A stretch of 64,000 bases of DNA from UBA1876 sp003446665 (GCA_040616305.1 CP159918.1:248001-312000), one strand, 5' to 3'. Shown: positions 25,601 to 33,519, numbered from the stretch's first letter. Translations and numbers: made by a program. The notes: generated by a model not told the origin, from the sequence alone.

Positions 25601-28037
25601 AGTATTCCTGCCAGAGTTTTTCTCCGTAACGGCTCAGGTTGAGATACTTGCGGGGCCATACGGGGATGCCGCTCTGGCCGTCCGAGATGGCGGGGTTTAC
25701 CAGGAGCTCGTGATAGAGAACGATGGACGGGTCGTTTTTGACCTGTGGGACAAGAATGTTGGAGATATCCGGACAGAGTTCGGGCAGGTTGAAGGCCTCA
25801 TCCCTGGTGACGGTGACTGTGCCCTTCCCGGGGCAGTCGTAGGAAATGTTTTTGACCTTCCAGGAATCGCCGGATTTTTCGAAAGTCGTTCCCTCGTAAA
25901 GGGCGTTCACCATTTCCTCGTAGCGCCACTGTTCCCACTCTCCCACGCCCCATTCGGCGGCGGCGATGCTCATGCCATAGATCCCTTCCGGTACGGCGGT
26001 GACGGGAAAGAGCAGGTAAACTACACCGATGGCCGCCCTGGCATAGTTTTCCATGACCACTGCCTCGACGAGGTCGCCTCCGGGGACGTGATTTCTGAAG
26101 AGTTCCGTGGAGAGGTTGCTGAAGGATTCGCTCCAGTCTTTTGCTTTCATGACGGCGTCAAGGTAGGCTTTTCCCTCCTGATAGAGATTGAAAGCCTTGA
26201 AGGGCATGGAGTTTCCGATGACTCCAAGAACGGAGGAATTCAGGCGTTCGTTGATCTGGCCGATGGGGATGGGGAGGGAAAGCCTGGTATCACCGTCAGC
26301 GCTGGTCCATGAGAGCTCCAGATCAAGGGCCCGGATTTTGTCCACCGTGGCCTTGTCGAGGACGTCCATGATGTCATTAAAGGCGTCGATCTGGTCATTG
26401 ACGGCGTCATAGTATTGCCCCGTCTTCTCCCATATGAGAGCCAGCATCATTTCCGACATGTTGGGGTTGTCGGCGGCCTTTTCCAGGAGTTCTGCCAGTC
26501 GTCTCTGCTCCGCGATGGGGATATGGATGGCTCGCTTCTTGAAATGTTTCGCCAGGTCTACCATGGTTTCGTAGGCTTTGGGCGGGTAGTCCACTCCCTG
26601 CCTGCGGTAGGCGTCGTAGGTTTCTTCAAGAACATCCAGGAGCTTTTTCCTTTCGGCATCTTTTTCGGAGGGGGTCTTGGCGTCGTTGATGACCTTGAGA
26701 CGGGCGTCGATGCCCTCTCCGATGTTATGCCGGATGAGCGCCGCCGACCGTTCGGCCAGGGCGTTGAGGGATCTTTCGAGGGCGCCGGCGTTTCCTGCAT
26801 TGCCCAACATATCGCGGCTGGACTCAAGAATGGCCTTGAGCTTCGCCCTGGCTGTCATGTTTTTATCCTGCTTGATGTCGGTGACGCGTTTCGCCCAGGA
26901 GGTGAGGCTGGCGTCCCCGGGAGAAGTAGGGAAGCCCTTGAGCATGGCCTGGTGGTCTGCGGCGCTTCGGTTGACGAATTTGGCGATCTTGACAAGACGT
27001 TCATGAGGAGCAAGGTTGCTTCTGATGGCATCGACGGTAAGGTGGCGGAGGAATTCAAGGCTCACGGCCGGTTCCATCTCGTGAGAGGGCTTCGGGACGT
27101 CTTCATCCATGAGACGTGCAAGCTGGTCCGGGGCTCCCCGTTTCATTTCCACGTTGTTTTTCAGATTGGCGAAGATGAAAAGGCGCTCCATGGGATCGGT
27201 GACGGGACGGTAGGAGACCTCTCCGTTTTTTATGACCACTTCCTGGAGTTTTCCCCGGTTCAACGCATCCATTTCCGCCCAGTCGGCACCGGGCTGGGTG
27301 ATGTAGACATCGAGGCTCGCCCGGCGGTGTGCCGTGGCATGTGCATCGAGCTCGGCCATGTTCATCCTGAAGTCGCCCCTGATTTCCTCGTTGTAGTAGT
27401 TTCTGAGCTCTACGGCGTTTTCGACCATGGATGTGATGGCGGTGATATCGATGTCACCCTCGAAGCGGAGATCGTTCCAGCTTTCCGTGGGCCAGCTGCC
27501 TACGTCCATTTTTATGATGTAGGGAAAGTCGGGGTGTGTCTCGATGTACCTTTTTACGGCCCGGTCCCATGCGGCTTGCACGCCCTTGCGCCGTGTATCC
27601 ATGAGGGTTCGTTCCGCCCGCCCCCAGTCTTTTTGCCAGGCGTCGAAGGCCTCAGGCATGGCCTCGGCTGCCGAGAGTCCCTCGGATTTTGCTATTTCAT
27701 CGGCCTTTCCTCGAATATAGTCGGCCTTGAATCCGTAGAGGTCCTTGACGGAAATCCCGTCCTCCCCGAAACGGCGAAAAACCGCCATGGGGTCCCCTCC
27801 GCCTCCTGCAAGACCTTTCAATCTGGATTCGATGAGAAGCTGCCTGTCTGATGGAACCTGAGGCGGCGGCGAAATCCGGTTGATCTTGAGCCAGTAGTCT
27901 TTTTCATCTTCTGCGATGACAGAGGGCTGCGGGGGATCTTGCGCGCTCCACGCGGGGAATCCGGTTGGGAACATGAAGACAAGAAGACACAGGAGAAACA
28001 CAATTGACCACGATGATTTCAGGGATTCCCGACGCAT
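19677..28037 (-). CDS. Giant exported multidomain protein (2786 residues)
   Basis: Unrecognised as a whole. A signal peptide (about 8-32) ends at AWSA. Residues 40-990 are mostly helical with no motif I know. From about 990 to 2270 come many beta-sandwich repeats of PKD/Ig type, with recurrent 'Y.W...G' cores and phrases such as GKPPYTFTWSKNV. Within them lies an acidic E/D-rich linker near 1370-1400. Three tandem helical repeats follow (about 2275-2465, each with IWxEAAELQ). A discoidin/F5-8C-like domain (about 2505-2640) has DWIQKDFDTLQQIHSFYIGR. The last 130 residues (PVSFQVPPDWKTDE onward) form a separate globular domain. The layout suits a surface or periplasmic scaffold/adhesin binding glycan or protein. 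There are no cell-wall sorting or autotransporter signals. Confidence 0.75.
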   Translation of the reverse strand: MRRESLKSSWSIVFLLCLLVFMFPTGFPAWSAQDPPQPSVIAEDEKDYWLKINRISPPPQVPSDRQLLIESRLKGLAGGGGDPMAVFRRFGEDGISVKDLYGFKADYIRGKADEIAKSEGLSAAEAMPEAFDAWQKDWGRAERTLMDTRRKGVQAAWDRAVKRYIETHPDFPYIIKMDVGSWPTESWNDLRFEGDIDITAITSMVENAVELRNYYNEEIRGDFRMNMAELDAHATAHRRASLDVYITQPGADWAEMDALNRGKLQEVVIKNGEVSYRPVTDPMERLFIFANLKNNVEMKRGAPDQLARLMDEDVPKPSHEMEPAVSLEFLRHLTVDAIRSNLAPHERLVKIAKFVNRSAADHQAMLKGFPTSPGDASLTSWAKRVTDIKQDKNMTARAKLKAILESSRDMLGNAGNAGALERSLNALAERSAALIRHNIGEGIDARLKVINDAKTPSEKDAERKKLLDVLEETYDAYRRQGVDYPPKAYETMVDLAKHFKKRAIHIPIAEQRRLAELLEKAADNPNMSEMMLALIWEKTGQYYDAVNDQIDAFNDIMDVLDKATVDKIRALDLELSWTSADGDTRLSLPIPIGQINERLNSSVLGVIGNSMPFKAFNLYQEGKAYLDAVMKAKDWSESFSNLSTELFRNHVPGGDLVEAVVMENYARAAIGVVYLLFPVTAVPEGIYGMSIAAAEWGVGEWEQWRYEEMVNALYEGTTFEKSGDSWKVKNISYDCPGKGTVTVTRDEAFNLPELCPDISNILVPQVKNDPSIVLYHELLVNPAISDGQSGIPVWPRKYLNLSRYGEKLWQEYSDAVWRTTRRFFAGVIEELEKRKTFSEGEGLRRIKEIEKELSCTGPLVELTGDEATDRRLIEDVISDHEQLKQVNAGITRIREEWNVVSLRPHRAACHPASIKKTLEEARKDLETVRQAVKDATAAVEEILGKSGATHAKKQPAVEARIKAVRAPSGSEERKKHMKTYKDYLDSLRTDVVPLDVRILGPDRVCQGEKNTFSAQLDREARWVKYDWRFEPEAPSETLKNRKASRMEWVPAEPGTYTLVLFAQLQEPQSDWVWHKKKVTVIATDECPRPVLKLRAPVREVSPGEILPVTAVTTAFGLNGESFERYFWEVNGVNSGASAENTFQFDARGYDGRTVEISVKGRTATGYVAEASMTVTVAEDLAGDNLRVLIDPEGTEFDATKPAAFRAVVLGRTAGKDYRYQWSLNGNVLGNDDRIILDPSAYEGKKVTLGLYVQQVEEDRILYEGQVTRKVSFVAETPVTVRLVPWPDRVTDAENLRLEVADPDRNLTYQWHEWRGRFWSTNPIATGPKMAASMRGLSGQTVRYKVVATDGKNTASAETGPIEVTEPQWPSEDEEEDEPDTAEESAEETGTAVEEKEAQDAVVGEETNDTKTWGKIEISAPARVMEGDIVNVKAVIPPDLTEKAAPSYHWGADASRGIRPMVILGPDADRDRTPVPEAQIQFLPRPEFRGNPGNIGVFVYEKLKANQKGTPTASLASGFRGIEVAPMGCSVTAPSSWEGGPTEMGIVMKRKTADGEPLTVKGEFILDITPWPNGTLEAAGEQVRQNNSHRDVKPVTVDDYKGYVATSLTVSDLRISVGAYEARAVVDGLAVKGQVGLDFEGFIKYSGSVAEYTEEELRKYVEKGLAELEAILASIRIVPDPKRTTGAYDPESPEEKKDSGVVLKRLSPASGPVPAGSPVAFEASLEGEKSEGSVLFQFQPHPEVAFAPYETKTGSTSAVFAEPGTVDVWVVAIDGKGDTIGESESITIEVTGPELFFTFTPDTPKVGQEVTVKAETDTTLPEGAFIAWNLEGKSGRQGAKAADSTEFSFLAEEAGSYTIQAEARSPKGEPLAEGTATIDVAGYDLKVTVLGTAGPRPQEWVEGEGLKDVPEGSFMTDEQVRVKAEITDPAAPKELRWKWIPGEGTSMSSTGIGDEATLFRHEPGTAAATVEARNKEDLVLARGSASFPVLALPAELQDKPLEVSLKADNTVTVNGTAKLTAEATGGKPPYTFTWSKNVTAEGPEASFVAETPGEVKVSVTVKDSAKKKASATHNVTAGPFTVTLLNVPEKVLLGESFSPRVEYPLSPPASGVNRKPPPRFRWLVEPGAQMTRTMGEEVANHITATSPGDLSIWVEARNRHGDVLGTSQKHTVRVTAPEFSLKTPESIAENDEDVVEVLLPEGIDGSMLRYEWKSSSSATFPQGRESRSVTIGPRKDADSIEVAVRVTHRDSGTTLAELERAIPVTPSEDTGKADKTAEAEEIWTEAAELQQSEKYEKALEKYKEGLAIQDDEGVREHVKKLEKYIEDLRKKQADEEKKASEKARAEKIWAEAAELQKAEKYREALGKYYEGLRIHDSQAIRDHIKKLEQFIREYEARQAEAKKEHEEADAKAEAERIWNEAAELQNAKKYEQALEKYKEGLKLHENAAVRDHVKKLEDYIAGLKKDEKAPAKEEGQKAQPTQAEATQEKPAPKTKAPASQDSPKGKVTASSQYKRNSKGDPFAGGFWTGAQNGRDWIQKDFDTLQQIHSFYIGRASTDITTEGFVLTVKFKNEADKWVPIVIYKGANINREKLSYGKTGLSRPPQTYELKHPQKAKAFRLEFEGHGWFDAGDIRINSTPVPVEKKKAPASLDGASHVSGWRQVTLGPVSFQVPPDWKTDERNNEDGQFFAAWKGDMNNPEIGVSVGLGDPDDVFGDFQKMKSKGKVESIKVGNRTCEQITTEQYGVTAMVINCGTVSGGQGMAIMVPFNNWNAAKGTIEKMLATFSF
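20645..21215 (-). repeat. Three tandem 66-69-codon repeats inside the giant gene
   Basis: Each unit encodes AExIWxEAAELQ, then KYExALxKYxEGL, then VRDHVKKLExYI, a TPR-like helix pair with a charged third helix. Successive units start 66 and 69 codons apart. The DNA copies are clearly similar, so the number of units may vary between strains by slippage or recombination. Confidence 0.8.
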
Positions 28038-28223
28038 GGGGGCACCGTCCTCACGGTATTGAATTTTGGAGTATTCGATAATGCTTTAGCCTAATGTTAT
28101 TTTTATCGTTCTTTTTGGTTTCTGGCAACTTCGGTTTTTCCCTAGGTGTACAGGTTCGGTTTGGTGTCTGAGCGGCTCTTTCATATACTGTTTGGCTTGC
28201 CACAGGTACATCATGTCAGGATA

Positions 28224-28253
28224 TAAAAGGCGCGCCCTGCGGCAGGCGCGCCT
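28224..28253 (-). terminator. Terminator after the opu/pro transporter operon
   Basis: AGGCGCGCC pairs with GGCGCGCCT around an eight-base loop, followed on the minus strand by TTTTAT. It lies about 30 bp after the stop of the substrate-binding protein gene. Confidence 0.75.
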
Positions 28254-28283
28254 CGTAAAAGTATTTTTTTCAGGACCTATGGT

Positions 28284-29174
28284 TCAGATGAGTCCCTTTT
28301 CCTTGAGGTATTCCTCGGCGACCATTTCTTCGGGCAGACCCTGCACGTCGACGCGGTAGTTGAGCTCCTGCATGATCTCGTCGGTCAAATCGGAGATGGG
28401 GGCCAGGACTTCTTCCAGGTCGGGGTGTTTGTCGAGGACGTCCTTGCGTATGCAAACGGCCAGGGAATACACGGGAAAGAATTGTTTGTCGTCCTCTAGG
28501 ACATGGAGGTCGAACTTTTTGATCTTCCCGTCAGTGGCAAATACCATGGTCACATCCACCTGGCCTCTTTCCATGGCTTCGAAGGTAAGTCCGGTGTCCA
28601 TCGATCTTACCTGTTTCTTGTCTACCTTCATTCCATAGTGTTCGGCCATGGCGAAAAAGCCGTCGGCGCGCTCGTAGAATTCCTGGTTAATGCCGAAAAC
28701 GACTTTCTTCGGGTTGCTGTTTACGTACTCAGCCAGGTCGCTGAGGGTGGTGCCTATGGTTTTCGTAGCGTCCTTCGTAATGGCCATTGCGTAGGTGTTG
28801 TTCACTTCAGAGGGTTTTAGCCAGACGATGCCGTTTTTCTCCAGGTCTTCTTCCTTGACTTTTTCGTAGAGCTCTTCGGGGTCGGTGAGTACCGAATCGT
28901 GTTTCAGGTAAAGCATCCAGGCCGTGCCAGTATACTCGGCGTAGAGGTCGATTTGTCCCGTTTCAAGCGCTTTCCTGGTCACCGTGCTGCCGGTTCCCAT
29001 TATATTGTCCACATCGTAGCCTGCATTTTCCAAAAGCTTTACCATCATGTGTCCCAGGATGTACTGTTCGGTAAAGTTTTTGGCTCCTACTGTTATCTTG
29101 TCTGCCGCGAGGACGCTGCCGGCGGCTGCCGTCATAAAACAGACTGCAAGAAGTACCAAAAGAAACTTTCTCAT
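28284..29174 (-). CDS. opuCC: Glycine betaine/choline-type ABC transporter substrate-binding protein
   Basis: 296 residues with a signal peptide (1-23, ending SVLA). The mature part starts ADKITVGAKNFTEQYILGHM, the signature of ProX/OpuCC-type binding proteins. GSTVTRKALETGQIDLYAEYTGTAW forms part of the ligand cage. It captures betaine, choline, carnitine or another quaternary amine outside the inner membrane. Start ATG 29174 has an AGGGAGG ribosome site. A longer upstream reading frame overlaps the permease and is not credible. It is the last gene of a four-gene operon. Confidence 0.9.
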   Translation of the reverse strand: MRKFLLVLLAVCFMTAAAGSVLAADKITVGAKNFTEQYILGHMMVKLLENAGYDVDNIMGTGSTVTRKALETGQIDLYAEYTGTAWMLYLKHDSVLTDPEELYEKVKEEDLEKNGIVWLKPSEVNNTYAMAITKDATKTIGTTLSDLAEYVNSNPKKVVFGINQEFYERADGFFAMAEHYGMKVDKKQVRSMDTGLTFEAMERGQVDVTMVFATDGKIKKFDLHVLEDDKQFFPVYSLAVCIRKDVLDKHPDLEEVLAPISDLTDEIMQELNYRVDVQGLPEEMVAEEYLKEKGLI

Positions 29175-29227
29175 TGAAAAACCTCCCTTTTTGTAATTGG
29201 TTTTGCTCCCAGGGACCAGGGTTTGTT

Positions 29228-29866
29228 TTACGCAAGTCCCTTTGGCGTTACCTTGCGCTCGACGTACATAAGGACCGTGTCGACGAGTATGGCGATAATG
29301 GCCGCCAGGCCTGCACCGATGAGGATCATTTCGGGCCTGTTGAGCTTGAGACCCGTGTAGATTATGTCGCCCAGCCCTCCGGCTCCGATTACGGCGGCCA
29401 CGGTCACAGTGCCTATGTTGATGGTAGCCGAGCTCCTGATGCCCGACATTATCACAGGCATGGCCAGAGGGATCTTGATGCGCCATAGCCTCTGATTTTC
29501 GGTCAATCCCATGCCTTTGGCGGCTTCGAGCACGCCTGGATCGATGCTGAGGATTCCAGATGTCGCGTTAAAGACGATGGGGACCAGGCTGTAGATGACA
29601 AGCGCCACCAGCGCTGGTTTCATTCCTATGCCTATGAAAAGAAAGACCAGCGCGATTACCGCCACTGAAGGCACAGCCTGGCTGGCTCCGGTGATGGAAA
29701 GAATCACTTGCCCAACTTTCTCGTGCCCTTCCCTTGTGATAACAATGCTCAGAAATACTCCGATGGCGATCGCAAAGGCCATGGAGATAAGAAAAAGAAG
29801 GAAATGGCGCATAATGGCATCGACGATCAAGTCGGAACGTGTCATGAAATACGTGAAGAATTCCAA
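29228..29866 (-). CDS. opuCB: OpuC-type ABC transporter permease (second)
   Basis: About 212 residues with five or six membrane segments and the EAA loop ATSGILSIDPGVLEAAKGMG. A TTG start at 29866 is chosen. It follows AAAGGGG after the ATPase stop and gives an N-terminus like other OpuCB proteins (EFFTYFMTRSDLIVDAIMRH). A TTG at 29902 inside the ATPase gene is the alternative. With 30996-31646 it forms the channel heterodimer. A decayed partial copy of this gene lies at 16700-16850. Confidence 0.88.
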   Translation of the reverse strand: MEFFTYFMTRSDLIVDAIMRHFLLFLISMAFAIAIGVFLSIVITREGHEKVGQVILSITGASQAVPSVAVIALVFLFIGIGMKPALVALVIYSLVPIVFNATSGILSIDPGVLEAAKGMGLTENQRLWRIKIPLAMPVIMSGIRSSATINIGTVTVAAVIGAGGLGDIIYTGLKLNRPEMILIGAGLAAIIAILVDTVLMYVERKVTPKGLA

Positions 29867-29870
29867 GAAA

Positions 29871-30986
29871 TCACGCCCCTTTCGGTGAGCCTGCCTGCTC
29901 AACTTCCTCGAAGATGGAGTCCAGGTCTATAACTCCCATAAATCGGTCGTTCCTGGTCACCACGGGCAGCAGCTTTTCGCCGTATTCGAGCATGCGTGAC
30001 AACGTTTCCGTCAGGCTTGAAGTCCTTTCGACCCGGTAAGGCCGGGTCTCACGCACGAGGGGATATCTGCCGTCTACCTTTCTGGCCGCTTTGTCGATGT
30101 AATAGCGACCTTTCAGGCGTCCCCGGGAATCGACGATATACGCAATAACCAGGTCTTTTTCTTCCAGTTCCTTGCGTATAGCTTCCTTGTCGGCATCGGG
30201 ACCTACCGTTATGTAGCCTTCTTTTTTGACGTAATCTCTGGCTTTTTTCAGCGAAAGGGCTTTCAGGTTCCTGTCGTGTCCCAGCAGGTTCTCCACGAAT
30301 TCGTTTGCCGGGTTCGCCAAAATCTCCGTAACGGTATCGAATTGGACCAGCGACCCCTGGTTCATGATGGCTATCCTGTCTCCCAGCTGTATGGCCTCGT
30401 TTATGTCGTGGGTGACGAATACGATGGTCTTTTTGATCTCCTCCTGGATTTCCAGGAAGGCCTGCTGCAGGATGAGGCGGTTTATAGGGTCAATGGCGCC
30501 AAAAGGCTCGTCCATGAGAAGCACTTCGGGGTCGGCCGCCAAAGCCCGGGCGAGTCCCACCCTTTGCCTTTCTCCTCCCGACAACTGGCTGGGATACTTG
30601 TCTGCGTAGGTTTCGTCAAGGGTCACCATGTCGAGCACCTCGTATACCCTGTCCTTGATCTTTTTCTCGTCCCAATTGTGCAATCGCGGCAAGGTGGCTA
30701 TGTTATCGAAAACGGAATAGTGCGGGAAGAGCCCTATCTCCTGGATTACGTAACCGATGCTGCGCCTGAGCTTTACAGGGTCCAGGCCGAAAATGGATTC
30801 TCCGTTTATAAGGATGTCGCCCTCGTCTGGTTCTACAAGACGGTTGACCATTTTGAGCGAAGTGGTCTTTCCGCAACCCGAAGGGCCTATCAGCATCGTT
30901 ATTGTGCCTTTTTCAAGTGTCATGTTTAGGTTGTTTACAGCAATCTTCTCTCCAAAGCGTTTTGTTATGTTCTTATATTCGATCAT
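29871..30986 (-). CDS. opuCA: Glycine betaine/carnitine/choline ABC transporter ATP-binding protein with CBS domains
   Basis: 371 residues. Walker A GPSGCGKTT (34-42), Q-loop, signature LSGGERQRVGLARAL, Walker B LLMDEPFGAID and the switch His in VFVTHDINEAI are all intact. The C-terminal third (about 250-371) holds a CBS pair, the domain through which OpuA/OpuC systems sense ionic strength or cyclic di-AMP. It is ten bases from the upstream permease gene and meets the downstream permease start. Confidence 0.93.
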   Translation of the reverse strand: MIEYKNITKRFGEKIAVNNLNMTLEKGTITMLIGPSGCGKTTSLKMVNRLVEPDEGDILINGESIFGLDPVKLRRSIGYVIQEIGLFPHYSVFDNIATLPRLHNWDEKKIKDRVYEVLDMVTLDETYADKYPSQLSGGERQRVGLARALAADPEVLLMDEPFGAIDPINRLILQQAFLEIQEEIKKTIVFVTHDINEAIQLGDRIAIMNQGSLVQFDTVTEILANPANEFVENLLGHDRNLKALSLKKARDYVKKEGYITVGPDADKEAIRKELEEKDLVIAYIVDSRGRLKGRYYIDKAARKVDGRYPLVRETRPYRVERTSSLTETLSRMLEYGEKLLPVVTRNDRFMGVIDLDSIFEEVEQAGSPKGA

Positions 30987-30995
30987 GCTCTCATT

Positions 30996-31646
30996 TCACT
31001 TCCTTCCTACTTTCAGTCCGCGCGGAGTGAGCCATATTTCGAGTTGCATGAAAAACCAGTTGACTCCTATCCCCAGGGCCGAGACTAGTAAGGCACCTGC
31101 CAGGACCATGGCGAAATTCGAACGGCTGATGCCAGAGAAGATGAAATATCCCAAGCCGCCCGCTCCGACAAGGGTGGCGAAGGTGGCTACGCTTACTCCA
31201 AGGACCACGGAAGTTCTCACACCCGCCATGATGACTGGAATAGACAGGGGAATGCGTATTTTCCACAAGGTCTGTCGTTTCGAGAAACCCATGCCTTTGG
31301 CCGCCTCGAGCACGCCTGCCGGGACACTGTTTAAAGCGGTATAGGTATTTCGTGTTATAGGAAGGAGCGAATATATGGTGATGGCCGTAACGGCCGGGAC
31401 CATTCCCAATCCCAAGCCCCATGGGGCGAAGGAGACCACCATGATCCCGAAAAGGGCCAGGCTTGGTATGGTCATCAGTATGCCCGCTATGTAAATCACT
31501 ATCTTAGCTATCCGAGGCCTGGATGAAATGTAGATTCCTATGGGCACGCTTACCAGTATGGATATGGGAATGCTGACTCCGATTATTTTAAGGTGCTGTA
31601 AAAATTCCAAAAGGATACGTTCGTTGTAATATTTGAGGAAAAGCAT
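30996..31646 (-). CDS. opuCD: OpuC-type ABC transporter permease (first)
   Basis: 216 residues with about five membrane segments and the EAA loop NSVPAGVLEAAKGMGFSKRQ. It is the first gene of the operon. ATG 31646 gives the expected N-terminus. The best ribosome site AAAGGAGG is about 20 bases upstream, unusually far, so a non-ATG start a few codons earlier cannot be excluded. The preceding transcript leader is nearly 300 bases long. Confidence 0.85.
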   Translation of the reverse strand: MLFLKYYNERILLEFLQHLKIIGVSIPISILVSVPIGIYISSRPRIAKIVIYIAGILMTIPSLALFGIMVVSFAPWGLGLGMVPAVTAITIYSLLPITRNTYTALNSVPAGVLEAAKGMGFSKRQTLWKIRIPLSIPVIMAGVRTSVVLGVSVATFATLVGAGGLGYFIFSGISRSNFAMVLAGALLVSALGIGVNWFFMQLEIWLTPRGLKVGRK

Positions 31647-31915
31647 TAAGTTTTCGATGAGTATCGCCTCCTTTGCAGCAGGGTAATTCTGGGCTTCCCA
31701 GGTCTCGAATCGATGTAGCAAAATCGGGCACCTGACTTGAAAGGACAGGGATAACAGCGGGCATCTAGTCCGAAAACACTCTGTGGCATGCAATAAGACT
31801 AGGCAGAACGAACCAGAGTAAACGAGAAACGTAGCCCTGACCCTTCAAGGCGTTCGCGTTATTGGCACGGGCTTTCCGTGTATTTATTGTGTGACGGCAG
31901 AAGGCAGAAGAAGAG
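31647..31915 (-). other. Long untranslated leader of the opu operon
   Basis: About 270 bases lie between the inferred start point and the first permease gene. It contains a small hairpin (CACGG-AAAG-CCGTG, near 31867-31880) and no coding potential with a ribosome site. I recognise no known riboswitch. Length alone suggests RNA-level control or a second promoter nearer the gene. Confidence 0.4.
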
Positions 31916-31972
31916 GGCAGGAGTACTCCTGCCAGATTCGTATTATATCATACCATTCACTACATCATGTAA
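31916..31972 (-). promoter_or_regulatory. Candidate opu promoter with overlapping 18-bp palindrome
   Basis: On the minus strand an extended -10 (TGA-TATAAT, hexamer at 31942-31947) has a TTACAT -35 candidate 19 bp upstream. Eight bases after the -10 stands a perfect palindrome GGCAGGAGTACTCCTGCC (31916-31933), covering the start point, the right place for a repressor. As an alternative the hairpin could terminate asnB, but it lacks a clean U-tract. Confidence 0.5.
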
Positions 31973-32013
31973 GCACAATACCCTGGAGAAGCCTAGAAAT
32001 CTGAAAGGCATTT

Positions 32014-33519
32014 TCACATCGAAAGAGCTCGCTCACTCCATCGTGCGACCATATCGGCCACCGCCTCAGGCTGCTCGAATACCCTTTCGAAAATTCTGTA
32101 GTAAAAGCATTCCTCGGCCGATCTCAAACGAACCCGCGGCCTTTTATCCCGGAACTTCTTCCAGGAATCGCCGGGAAAGGTTTTTTGCGCTATGCCTTTT
32201 AGCAAACCGATTACACCGCTCCCTTCGTCGAACTGTTCCTTCTTCCTCCAGACGATGCTATCGGGGAGTTCGTTTTCGAAGGCCTTTCTGAGGATCCATT
32301 TTTCCATCGGTGGAGTGCCCTTCAATTTGACTTCAGGGGGGATCCTTTGCCCCAGGTTAATCATTTTACTGTCGAGGAAAGGAGACCTCCCTTCCAGGGA
32401 ATGAGACGAAGTCATCCTGTCTATACGTTGAAGGCCTACATCGTGAAGGCCATTCAGGGACATCCTAAGCTCGCGGGCCAGTGTTTCCGGTTTGTCTATC
32501 TCTTTATAGTAAGAGTAACCTGCGAAAAGTTCATCGGCGCCTTCGCCGGTAAGTATTACCTTTACATACTGAGACGCGAGCATGGACGTGAAGTAACAGG
32601 GTACCGACGCCCTTACCAGATCCTGGTCGAAAGATTCAAGCCTGGCTATGATTATAGGGAGATGGTCCGCAATATCATCGGCGGTAAGCTCATAGACATG
32701 GTGAATAGTGCCGAGATGTTTCGACATTTCTTCGGCTGCCTCGAGGTCGGGGCTTCCCGGGGTCCCTGTGGTGAAAGAATGCAGCGGGGAAAGATGTTTT
32801 GCAGCGAGGGTCGCTATTATGCTGCTGTCCAGACCTCCAGAAAGGAATACGCCTACGGGCACGTCGCTCAACAGGTGCTTTTCTACTGATTTTTCCAGTG
32901 TCTTTCTGATCTCGGTGACAAGGGTTTCTACGTTGCAATCGGTGGCGGGTTTTACTTCGGGAATTTCATAATAAGAATTGAACCCGTATTTGGAATGAGA
33001 CCAGGTCCCGGGCGGAAATTCGTGTATCTCACCGACCTGGTAGGGGAATCCTTGTATCTCGGAAGAGAAATAGAAGACGCCCCTTCCGTCTTTTCCGTAG
33101 TACAAAGGCTTTATCCCGAGAGGGTCCCTCGCCAGGAATAAAGAATTTCCATCAGTGATGCAAAGGGCGAACATGCCGTCCAGCTTTTCCACCGCTTTGG
33201 GACCTAAATCCTCGTAAAGGTGCAGGATTACTTCGCTGTCGTTATGTGTCCGGAAGCTATGCCTCTTCGACAAACCCTCGAAGAGGAAGGGGTAGTTGTA
33301 GATCCTCGCTTCCGACAACATAGCCAGGGTTTCATCCTCGTTGTAAATGGGACGGTCCCCGTTTTCAGGGTCCATGATGGCAAGCCTGTTGTGGCCGACC
33401 CTGAAATTGTTGCCCGAAACGCTTCCGCACGAATCGAGTCCCCTGTGCCGCAGACCTTCCATCATGGTATGAAAGGCTATCTCATCGTTGTCTCCCCAGA
33501 TACCGAACAAAGCACTCAT
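32014..33519 (-). CDS. asnB: Asparagine synthetase B-like, glutaminase nucleophile missing
   Basis: 501 residues. The N-terminal Ntn-type glutaminase domain (1-180) is followed by an ATP-pyrophosphatase synthetase domain with SGGLDSS (227-233). The normal start Met-Cys-Gly/Ala-Ile is replaced by Met-Ser-Ala-Leu (MSALFGIWGD), so the Cys that becomes the catalytic N-terminal residue is absent. Other glutaminase elements (RHRGLD 25-30, NRLAIMD, HNDSEVILHLYEDLG) remain. The start is well fixed by AGGAGG 11 bases upstream. The enzyme should make asparagine with free ammonia, or the glutaminase may have become regulatory. Free ammonia is plausible in an amino-acid fermenter. Confidence 0.85.
   Translation of the reverse strand: MSALFGIWGDNDEIAFHTMMEGLRHRGLDSCGSVSGNNFRVGHNRLAIMDPENGDRPIYNEDETLAMLSEARIYNYPFLFEGLSKRHSFRTHNDSEVILHLYEDLGPKAVEKLDGMFALCITDGNSLFLARDPLGIKPLYYGKDGRGVFYFSSEIQGFPYQVGEIHEFPPGTWSHSKYGFNSYYEIPEVKPATDCNVETLVTEIRKTLEKSVEKHLLSDVPVGVFLSGGLDSSIIATLAAKHLSPLHSFTTGTPGSPDLEAAEEMSKHLGTIHHVYELTADDIADHLPIIIARLESFDQDLVRASVPCYFTSMLASQYVKVILTGEGADELFAGYSYYKEIDKPETLARELRMSLNGLHDVGLQRIDRMTSSHSLEGRSPFLDSKMINLGQRIPPEVKLKGTPPMEKWILRKAFENELPDSIVWRKKEQFDEGSGVIGLLKGIAQKTFPGDSWKKFRDKRPRVRLRSAEECFYYRIFERVFEQPEAVADMVARWSERALSM

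Noticed and set aside
29175..29486. N-terminal extension of the substrate-binding protein frame
   Set aside because: It overlaps the permease gene in another frame and is not signal-peptide-like; ATG 29174 has a ribosome site and signal peptide.
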